Assembly: GCA_002352425.1 (NCBI GenBank)
Contig: DEIK01000105.1
Span: 1,648 to 40,547 of the forward strand
Origin: Rhodobacteraceae bacterium UBA2776
GTDB taxonomy: Bacteria > Pseudomonadota > Alphaproteobacteria > Rhodobacterales > Rhodobacteraceae
Length of the DNA: 38,900 nucleotides
Reading direction: 5' to 3'
The notes beneath the pieces are model-generated. The model was not told the origin of the DNA. It searched no databases and was given only the letters and a program-made list of their open reading frames with translations. Shown in pieces: positions 32,999 through 38,900 of the stretch. Position 1 is the first letter of the stretch, and each line of letters starts with the position of its first letter. Position numbers and translations under genes: made by a program.

Positions 32999-33888
32999 TC
33001 TTCGGTTTCCAATTGGGTTGCTTCCCATTCAGCGTAGGTGGTGTTGGTGCCTTTGAGTTTCCAATCGACACGGCCATTTGCGGCACGGCCCTGAACAACA
33101 GCAGCGGCAGCACTCGGGCTAGAAAACGCAAAATTTTCACTGAACACTGCACTGCCTCCTTCTGGGATCATAATTTTTGTCTCAATTAGATGGTCGCGAA
33201 GGCTTCGATATCCACTGTCCCACGATGCTTTTCCAACCCATTCGCTGCGGCCCTTAGAGCCAGCATGAACAACCATTTCTCCATTTGTTATAGATGCTGT
33301 CGCATGGACACCAAGTTTTGGACTTTTGATCTCAAATTCAAAAGCATTCAAAGTCTGGGGCTTGCTTTCTCCAACCTTCACAGGCCGTACATTATTCACA
33401 AACATGTCCACTTGAATGGCTGGTAATACCATCATCAAGGTCTCTAGAAACTCTTCCATATTGGCCGTCGCCGCCTCGGATAGGCTGCTGCGTGTGGGAG
33501 CGTTTCCATTTTCTAAAGGCATCCTTTTGGAGGTCGTGGCCATTTCAACCAGCCGCGACTCCAAGTATTTCACGTGAGCTTTGTGCAGATTGTTGGCTGT
33601 AGAGGTGATCAACACCGCGGTCTCCCACCAGTCCTTACCCGCCACATGCCCGCGCAGACGAGTACCCAACTCTTCGGCTTCGCCAATATAGGCTTGCGGC
33701 CCAGCCTCCGCCTCGCCCAGCAGAATATAGACGCCCGTATAACCAGTCTCATTGCGCCCCAGCGCGTCCTTGATCCGTGTGCGCGGCGTCATCAAAACAT
33801 GACCTGTCCAGTTGAACACTTCCGCCGTCAGCATCCCGTCAGGTTTACCGTCGATGAAATACAGCTCTAACGAGCGGCCTTTTCCCAT
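32995..33888 (-). CDS. GIY-YIG nuclease-like protein with C-terminal DUF4357
   Basis: This 297-residue protein has a GIY-YIG-like module at about residues 49-125: TGVYILLGE for GIY and QAYIGEAEELGTRLRGH for YIG plus the conserved arginine, with Glu110 in KYLESRL as the likely metal ligand. The C-terminal 50 residues (FSSPSAAAAVVQGRAANGRVDWKL) match DUF4357. The middle is unassigned. Architecture of this kind is common in accessory or defence-associated genes; the cellular role is not known. It starts one base after the moaC stop and overlaps moeA, so an inserted gene has been knitted into a cofactor operon. The middle of the gene is more AT-rich than moaC and moeA. Confidence 0.88.
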   Translation of the reverse strand: MGKGRSLELYFIDGKPDGMLTAEVFNWTGHVLMTPRTRIKDALGRNETGYTGVYILLGEAEAGPQAYIGEAEELGTRLRGHVAGKDWWETAVLITSTANNLHKAHVKYLESRLVEMATTSKRMPLENGNAPTRSSLSEAATANMEEFLETLMMVLPAIQVDMFVNNVRPVKVGESKPQTLNAFEFEIKSPKLGVHATASITNGEMVVHAGSKGRSEWVGKASWDSGYRSLRDHLIETKIMIPEGGSAVFSENFAFSSPSAAAAVVQGRAANGRVDWKLKGTNTTYAEWEATQLETEE

Positions 33889-34365
33889 CTACTCCGCCTC
33901 AAACGTGCCGGATTTGCCGCCTTCTTTCATTAACAGGCGGATGCCGGAAATCTCCATGGTTTTCTCGACCGCTTTCAGCATGTCATAGACCGTCAGCCCC
34001 GCCACAGACACCGCTGTCAGGGCTTCCATTTCAATGCCGGTTTGGCCCGTGGTTTTCACCGTCGCCTCGATCACCACGCCGGGAAGGCTGGCGTCTGGGG
34101 TCAGCTCCAACGCGACTTTGGTGATCGGCAGCGGATGGCACAGCGGGATCAGGTTGCTGGTCTGTTTCGCGCCCATGATCCCCGCCAGACGGGCCACCCC
34201 CAACACGTCGCCCTTTTTGGCGGAACCATCCGTCATCACCGCGTAAGTCGCAGCAGTCATTTTGACATGACCGCGTGCAATCGCAGTGCGCGACGTGACG
34301 GGTTTGGCCGAGACATCAACCATATGCGCCTGACCGCTTTCGTCGAAATGCGTCAGATCAACCAT
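33889..34365 (-). CDS. moaC: Cyclic pyranopterin monophosphate synthase accessory protein MoaC
   Basis: This 158-residue protein shows the MoaC signatures DLTHFDESGQAHMVDVS, MGAKQTSNLIPLCHPLPIT and ETTVKTTGQTG-like VIEATVKTTGQTGIEMEALTAVSVAGLTVYDMLKAV. With MoaA it converts GTP to cyclic pyranopterin monophosphate, the first step of molybdopterin synthesis. It begins directly after the trpC stop with no gap, and its own stop abuts the next gene, so it belongs to a tightly packed trpC-moaC-GIY-YIG-moeA unit. Confidence 0.96.
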   Translation of the reverse strand: MVDLTHFDESGQAHMVDVSAKPVTSRTAIARGHVKMTAATYAVMTDGSAKKGDVLGVARLAGIMGAKQTSNLIPLCHPLPITKVALELTPDASLPGVVIEATVKTTGQTGIEMEALTAVSVAGLTVYDMLKAVEKTMEISGIRLLMKEGGKSGTFEAE

Positions 34366-35175
34366 CTACATCCCTCCGGCGGGCATCAACGGGTTGGCCA
34401 GCAAGGCACGGGTCGCGGCGGCGACATCATTCTGACGCATCAGGCTTTCGCCAATCAAAAAGCAGCGCGCGCCGTATTGGGCCAACTCGGCCAGATCATC
34501 CGATGTGCTCAGACCGGATTCCGCGACAATTGTGCGACCGGCAGGCACCAGTTTGGCCAAAGTCTTGGTGGTGTCCAAAGTGGTCTCAAAGGTCTTCAAA
34601 TTGCGGTTGTTTATGCCGATCAACGGCGATTTCAGGTTTGAGGCGCGGGCCAATTCGTCCTCGTCATGGACCTCGATCAATACATCCAGACCCAAACCAA
34701 TGGCGACATCTTCAAGTTCGGCAGCCTGACCGTCCTCAAGTGTGGCCATGATCAACAGGATGCAGTCCGCTCCAAGTGCGCGCGCCTCGACGATCTGGTA
34801 AGGATCATACATGAAATCTTTGCGCAACGTTGGCAGGTCAACCGCCGCATTGGCAGCCTGCAAAAATTCATCCGCCCCTTGAAAACTGGGCGCATCCGTC
34901 AGCACCGACAGGCAGGTCGCGCCACCATCCTTATAGGCTTGCGCCAAGGCAGGCACATCGAAATCCTCGCGGATCAACCCTTTGGAGGGGCTGGCCTTTT
35001 TGATCTCAGCGATCAATCCGTAACCATCGTGGGTCGCCATATTCAGGGCGTTCGCAAAGCCGCGCACGGGGGCGGCGGCTTTGGCGGCGGCATCAACCGA
35101 GGCAATCGAAACAGCCGCTTTGCGCGCCGCCACGTCCTCAAGCTTGTAAGCTTTGATTTTGTCCAAAATGTTCAT
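34366..35175 (-). CDS. trpC: Indole-3-glycerol phosphate synthase
   Basis: This 269-residue TIM-barrel protein has IAEIKKASPSKGLIREDFD (catalytic Lys in KKASPS), LSVLTDAPSFQGADEFL, LRKDFMYDPYQIVEARALGAD, LIEVHDEDEL and INNRNLKTFETTLD plus VAESGLSTSDDL, all diagnostic of TrpC. It closes the indole ring in tryptophan synthesis. It leads the trpC-moaC-moeA unit and diverges from the DUF2332 gene across an 84-base gap that should hold both promoters. It is not fused to TrpF. Confidence 0.97.
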   Translation of the reverse strand: MNILDKIKAYKLEDVAARKAAVSIASVDAAAKAAAPVRGFANALNMATHDGYGLIAEIKKASPSKGLIREDFDVPALAQAYKDGGATCLSVLTDAPSFQGADEFLQAANAAVDLPTLRKDFMYDPYQIVEARALGADCILLIMATLEDGQAAELEDVAIGLGLDVLIEVHDEDELARASNLKSPLIGINNRNLKTFETTLDTTKTLAKLVPAGRTIVAESGLSTSDDLAELAQYGARCFLIGESLMRQNDVAAATRALLANPLMPAGGM

Positions 35176-35259
35176 GCCATTTGTTTAACCCCATTGGGGC
35201 GCGGCGACAATTGTTATTGAAGTTTCTGGGCGATAAGATAGCGGCGAAAAGGAATATGG

Positions 35260-36312
35260 ATGCAATCTGAAGCCGAAATCCGCGAGAGTTTCGCCAAACA
35301 GGCGATCTGGTGCGCGCAATTGGGATCGCCTTTGACGGCGCAGTTGATGGCGGGGTTGGGCGTTGCATTGGATCAGGGCAGCAAAACCGGCCAGCGTATT
35401 TTAACATGGCGCGGGCAGGCAGATGCATTGGGGGATGCCGTGGCGCTGCGCTTGGCGGGGGCGTTGAATGCGCTGGTACAAAAAGGCCGGTTGCCGGAAT
35501 TGGCGGCGTGCTATCCGCCCAATGAATTGCCAGACCAGCAGGCCCTAACCGGGGTTGCAATGGACGCGATTTTTGACGCCGATGACGAGATTTGCGCGTT
35601 TTTGGACCATCCACCGCAAACCAACGAGGTGGCGCGCTCAGCCGTGCTTTATCCGGGGATGTGTTTCATCGCACAGCAGACTGGCTTGCCGTTGGCGTTG
35701 TATGAGGTCGGGGCGAGCGGCGGGCTGAACCTGTTTGCGGATCGGTTTACTTATCAGTTTGGTGATCAGCAGCGTGGTGATCCGGCCTCTGGCGTCAAAC
35801 TTTCGCCAGAGTGGAACGGTGCCTTGCCACCCAGTGGCGAGCCCCGGATCATCCGCCGCAAGGGTTGTGATCGCAACCCGCTGGATATCACCCAAGCCGC
35901 GCATCGGGACCGGATGCTGGCCTATATCTGGCCGGATCAGGCCGCGAGGATCACACGGATCAAGGCCGCATTAGAGATCGCGCAGCGCGCGCCACCCGAG
36001 ATGGCGCAGATGGATGCAGCGGATTGGGTCGAGGCGCAGATTTCTGCGGAACCTGAAGAGGGTGTGACGCGGGTGTTGTTCCACTCGATCGCCTATCAGT
36101 ATTTCCCGAACGATGTGCGGCGCCGGATTAAGGCGCGGATGGAGGCGGCAGGCGCAAGGGCCACAAAAACCGCCCCCGTGGCGTGGTTATCGTTTGAGCA
36201 AAGCACGGATGACGGTCCGCGTTTGACGTTGCGCTTGTGGCCACAGGATGGTGCTGTGCGGCAACTGGCCGTTGCGGGGCCACATGTGCATTCGGTTGAA
36301 TGGTTGGGGTAA
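35260..36312 (+). CDS. DUF2332-family protein
   Basis: This 350-residue cytosolic protein matches the DUF2332 family. The recognisable parts are SEAEIRESFAKQAIWCAQLGSPLTAQLMAGL at the start, then ALYEVGASGGLNLFADRFTY, which resembles a Rossmann-type nucleotide or SAM-binding turn, and late segments TRVLFHSIAYQYFP and HVHSVEWLG. No biochemical role is established for the family to my knowledge; a methyltransferase-like fold is a guess from the EVGASGGLN turn. It interrupts the minus-strand trp genes, lying between trpC and trpD on the other strand. Confidence 0.88.
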   Translation: MQSEAEIRESFAKQAIWCAQLGSPLTAQLMAGLGVALDQGSKTGQRILTWRGQADALGDAVALRLAGALNALVQKGRLPELAACYPPNELPDQQALTGVAMDAIFDADDEICAFLDHPPQTNEVARSAVLYPGMCFIAQQTGLPLALYEVGASGGLNLFADRFTYQFGDQQRGDPASGVKLSPEWNGALPPSGEPRIIRRKGCDRNPLDITQAAHRDRMLAYIWPDQAARITRIKAALEIAQRAPPEMAQMDAADWVEAQISAEPEEGVTRVLFHSIAYQYFPNDVRRRIKARMEAAGARATKTAPVAWLSFEQSTDDGPRLTLRLWPQDGAVRQLAVAGPHVHSVEWLG

Positions 36313-36354
36313 AGCCCCCACGTGCGGCGGGCGGCGTTACCCCAACAAATTACA

Positions 36355-37371
36355 CTAGGTTTTCGAGGTAAGTTCTGCCAATTCAACGATTTTTTTCTTA
36401 GCCGCGCCGCTGTCAATGCTTTGGGCGGCCATCGCGACCCCGTCCTTTAAGGTGCTCACCTTGTCGGCCACCATCAAGGCGGCGGCAGCGTTCAACAGCA
36501 CCGCGTCGCGATATGCGGATTTTTCACCGTCCAGCAGGGCGCGAAAGGCCACCGCGTTCTCGGCGGGGGTGCCGCCAAGGATTTCCTCGAACGGATGCAC
36601 GGGCAGGCCTGCGTCCTCTGGATTGATCTCAAATTCGGTGACTTTGCCGTCTTCCAGCGCCGCCACCCAACTGACGCCCGCAATCGACAATTCGTCTGTG
36701 CCGTCCGAGCCATGCACAAGCCATGCTTTGTCAGACCCAAGTGCGGCCAGCGTTTCGGCCATTGGCCGGATCAGGTCGCGCGAGAACGCCCCCGTCAACT
36801 GACGTTTGACGCCCGCAGGGTTGGTCAGCGGGCCAAGGATGTTGAAAATCGTGCGAGTGCCCAGTTCGGCACGGGTTGGCATCACATGGGCAATGGCGGG
36901 GTGGTGCATGGGGGCCATCATAAAGGCGATACCGACATTTTTCAGCGCCTTTTCAACCACTTTCGCGCCAACCATCACGTTGATGCCCATTTCCCCCAGC
37001 GCATCGGCCGCGCCGGATTTGGAGGATAGATTGCGGTTGCCGTGTTTGGCAACTGTCACGCCAGCGCCTGCCACAACAAATGCGGTGGCAGTGGAAATGT
37101 TCAGCGTGCCCATGCCATCGCCGCCCGTGCCAACGATGTCCATCGCCCCCTCGGGGGCCTTCACAGCGTTGCATTTGTCGCGCATCACTTTGGCTGCGGC
37201 CGCGTATTCATCCACGGTTTCGCCACGGGTGCGCAGGGCCATCAACAGCCCGCCAATTTGGCTGGGGGTGGCCTCGCCATCGAACAAAATGCCAAAGGCG
37301 TCTTCGGCTTGTTTGCGGGTCAGCGGACCGTTGGCGGCGGCGTTGATTAGCGGTTTTAGGGCGTCACTCAT
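36355..37371 (-). CDS. trpD: Anthranilate phosphoribosyltransferase
   Basis: This 338-residue protein has the TrpD signatures: MALRTRGETVDEYAAAAKVM, the PRPP-binding VGTGGDGMGTLNISTATAFV, VAKHGNRNLSSKSGAADALGEMG, HHPAIAHVMPTRAELGTRTIFNILGPLTNPAGVKRQ and VVHGSDGTDELS-like LVHGSDGTDELSIAG. It transfers phosphoribosyl to anthranilate in tryptophan synthesis. The start overlaps the trpG stop by 4 bases (ATGA). It is convergent with the DUF2332 gene, with about 42 bases between. Confidence 0.97.
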   Translation of the reverse strand: MSDALKPLINAAANGPLTRKQAEDAFGILFDGEATPSQIGGLLMALRTRGETVDEYAAAAKVMRDKCNAVKAPEGAMDIVGTGGDGMGTLNISTATAFVVAGAGVTVAKHGNRNLSSKSGAADALGEMGINVMVGAKVVEKALKNVGIAFMMAPMHHPAIAHVMPTRAELGTRTIFNILGPLTNPAGVKRQLTGAFSRDLIRPMAETLAALGSDKAWLVHGSDGTDELSIAGVSWVAALEDGKVTEFEINPEDAGLPVHPFEEILGGTPAENAVAFRALLDGEKSAYRDAVLLNAAAALMVADKVSTLKDGVAMAAQSIDSGAAKKKIVELAELTSKT

Positions 37372-37961
37372 GCGGCCACCTTTGTGTTAAGTCCAGCGAT
37401 ATCCAAAAAGTTTTGCAACAGCTTGTGGCCATGCTCGGAGGCAATTGATTCTGGGTGGAACTGCACCCCGTGGATCGGCAAATCCTTATGACGCAGCCCC
37501 ATGATGGTGCCATCTTGCAGCTCGGCATTCACGGTCAGGCAATCGGGCAGGGTATCACGCTCGACGATCAAGGAATGATAGCGCGTTGCGGCAAAGGGCG
37601 AGGGCAGACCGGCAAACACGCCGCTGCCATCATGCTGCATCTGGCCCATTTTGCCATGCACGATTTCATCACAGCGCACCACTTTGCCACCAAACATTTC
37701 GCCTATGGTCTGATGTCCCAAACAAACACCCATCAACGGCAGTTGCGCGGCCGCGGCCGCGCGTGTCAATTCAAGACAAATGCCAGCCTGTGCCGGATCG
37801 CAAGGGCCAGGCGACAGCAGGATTGCATCTGCCCCCATCGCCATTGCTTCGTTCACTTGCAGGGCGTCATTGCGTTTTACCACAACATCCGCACCCAATT
37901 CGCCCAGATAATGGACCAGATTATATGTGAAACTGTCGTAATTATCGATCAGAAGGAGCAT
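37368..37961 (-). CDS. trpG: Anthranilate synthase glutamine amidotransferase component (TrpG/PabA)
   Basis: This 197-residue class I glutamine amidotransferase has MLLLIDNYDSFTYNLVHYLGELGADVVV at the start, PGPCDP (about residues 51-56), the nucleophile Cys80 in GVCLGHQTIGE and the His169/Glu171 pair in VQFHPESIASEHG. It provides ammonia from glutamine to TrpE. I prefer ATG 37961 over the upstream in-frame ATG at 38027, which would add 22 residues not found in the family. trpE is not in the window. TrpG and trpD overlap by 4 bases. Confidence 0.95.
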   Translation of the reverse strand: MLLLIDNYDSFTYNLVHYLGELGADVVVKRNDALQVNEAMAMGADAILLSPGPCDPAQAGICLELTRAAAAAQLPLMGVCLGHQTIGEMFGGKVVRCDEIVHGKMGQMQHDGSGVFAGLPSPFAATRYHSLIVERDTLPDCLTVNAELQDGTIMGLRHKDLPIHGVQFHPESIASEHGHKLLQNFLDIAGLNTKVAA

Positions 37962-38112
37962 TTTTCCGCTTTCATTGCTAATTCGCGCAATTTGGTGGTG
38001 ATTGCGCGCATTTGTCAGGCTATACATCCCCTAGAGGCGTCAAAGGGTCAAGGCCTGAGGGTCATTGGCTGTCATAAGGTGCCGTAAGAACAGACAAGAG
38101 GCGGAGCGATAC

Positions 38113-38900
38113 GTGATACGTGGATTATTATTGGGCGTCAGTTGGGGTGGATTGCTTGCGGCAGCGGCTGTGACAACGGTTTCGCTGGTGTACAGCAATG
38201 CAAATCGAGCGCCTGTGGCAGATACAATGCAAGAGCAAGCCGCTGAGCCAACACCGGATTCTGTGGTTGAACCCAATGTTGCACAAGAGAGCGTCGTGAC
38301 GTCTCTAGCTGACGCCTCCGATGCCAACGCAACCGAGTCCGCCGTGCCAAAGGTAATGCCAGACACCGCGCCAGACACCGCGCCAGACCCAGAGCATGAA
38401 GAGACCACCGAGCTTGCAACGGCAGAGGATACCCCCGTAGCAGAAGATACACCCGCCGCAGTTGCAATGAGCGAAGGTGAGGCGACCACATCCGGTGACA
38501 CCGCTCAAGTACAAACGCCTAAAGTGATGCCCCCAGCGGAACCAGAGGCCGACTTGGCCGCGACGACGGACAGCGCCCCCACCACCAGCATGACAGAGGC
38601 ATCTGTTTCACCGGCGGCCACGGAGGCATTGCCAGACTCTTCTATGCCCGAAATTGCGCCGCAAACCGATGTGCAAATCGCCGAGGTGACCCCGCCCGCG
38701 TCGCAAGATGCGCCTGAAACAGCGGCCACGGATGAAACCGATCAGGCGGATGTGCCAAAGACAATGGACGCGCCCAGCGAAACACCGGATGTTCAACCGG
38801 CCGCGTTGCCGCAAATAATAGCACCGGATGCGCCGCAAATCCCACAACAGGAAGCGACCCTTGTGGTGCCAACACCCGTTGCCCCGCCAGCGACGCAAAC
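38113..38900 (+). CDS. Pro/Ala/Thr/Glu-rich membrane-anchored or exported protein, N-terminal part
   Basis: The frame starts at a GTG with GGAG 6 bases upstream and is open to the end of the window, giving at least 262 residues. Residues 3-27 (RGLLLGVSWGGLLAAAAVTTVSLVYSN) form a hydrophobic anchor or signal. The rest visible is low-complexity and acidic, made of Pro, Ala, Thr, Glu, Val and Gln, with loose repeats such as VPKVMPDTAPDTAPDP, TPKVMPPAEPE and VPKTMDAPSE. This looks like a periplasmic linker before a globular domain that lies beyond the edge. In Rhodobacterales, divergent polysaccharide deacetylase proteins have such N-termini, but that domain cannot be seen here. It is divergent from trpG. 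Confidence 0.75.
   Translation, partial: MIRGLLLGVSWGGLLAAAAVTTVSLVYSNANRAPVADTMQEQAAEPTPDSVVEPNVAQESVVTSLADASDANATESAVPKVMPDTAPDTAPDPEHEETTELATAEDTPVAEDTPAAVAMSEGEATTSGDTAQVQTPKVMPPAEPEADLAATTDSAPTTSMTEASVSPAATEALPDSSMPEIAPQTDVQIAEVTPPASQDAPETAATDETDQADVPKTMDAPSETPDVQPAALPQIIAPDAPQIPQQEATLVVPTPVAPPATQ

Noticed and set aside
38040..38501. Minus-strand Ser/Val/Ala-rich ORF at the right end
   Set aside because: It is the antisense image of the low-complexity exported protein; the plus-strand frame has a ribosome site, an anchor and stays open to the edge.

Overview
The window looks like a chromosomal segment of an alphaproteobacterium of the Rhodobacterales (Roseobacter/Rhodobacter type). The evidence is the moderately GC-rich coding style, family signatures throughout (a two-domain indolepyruvate:ferredoxin oxidoreductase, a gene-transfer-agent type holin, a ComEC without its hydrolase domain) and a lexA promoter with the alphaproteobacterial GTTC-N7-GTTC SOS box. 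Most of the window is core metabolism, with a few accessory insertions and two decayed genes. No rRNA, tRNA, CRISPR array or insertion sequence was seen.

Left part (1-12,900). The 3' end of an RTX-type secreted protein faces transketolase (tkt). A coiled-coil gene and zapA form a coupled pair, possibly led by a 52-codon ORF with a near-perfect Shine-Dalgarno. An EamA transporter follows, then a soluble PAS protein with what looks like a degenerate chemoreceptor signalling hairpin. A minus-strand run purL - GNAT acetyltransferase - bolA - small membrane protein - grxD links purine synthesis to Fe-S handling by the BolA/monothiol glutaredoxin pair. MAPEG, DGPF (YCII) and an ECF42-type sigma factor follow on the plus strand. 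A lysR gene diverges from the indolepyruvate:ferredoxin oxidoreductase gene across an intergenic region rich in palindromes.

Middle (13,000-29,700). The oxidoreductase, murI, argC, ccmE, ccmF, ccmH and a PaaG-like enoyl-CoA hydratase/isomerase all read rightward. Between ccmE and ccmF sits a two-gene lysis cassette: a GH108-type N-acetylmuramidase and a three-TM holin of the family tied to release of gene transfer agents, with two CtrA-like half-sites in front. Next come a small exported protein preceded by three tandem 14-bp repeats, a broken DUF2087-like gene, gltA and gltX on the minus strand, and comEC.

Right part (29,700-38,900). A gene broken by one in-frame TGA lies directly downstream of lexA. 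lexA and a small DUF3817-like membrane protein diverge from a region with three equally spaced GTTC half-sites. The tryptophan and molybdenum cofactor genes follow on the minus strand: trpG-trpD overlap, and trpC-moaC-(GIY-YIG/DUF4357 protein)-moeA are packed without gaps. The GIY-YIG gene looks like an insertion into a housekeeping operon. A DUF2332 gene on the opposite strand separates trpD from trpC. The window ends inside a Pro/Ala/Thr/Glu-rich exported protein.

The most interesting points are the probable GTA lysis cassette inside the cytochrome c maturation genes, the triple SOS half-site array, the palindromes upstream of the oxidoreductase, the GIY-YIG gene coupled to moeA, and the nonsense-interrupted gene next to lexA. 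All functional calls come from reading motifs by eye; no database search was run.
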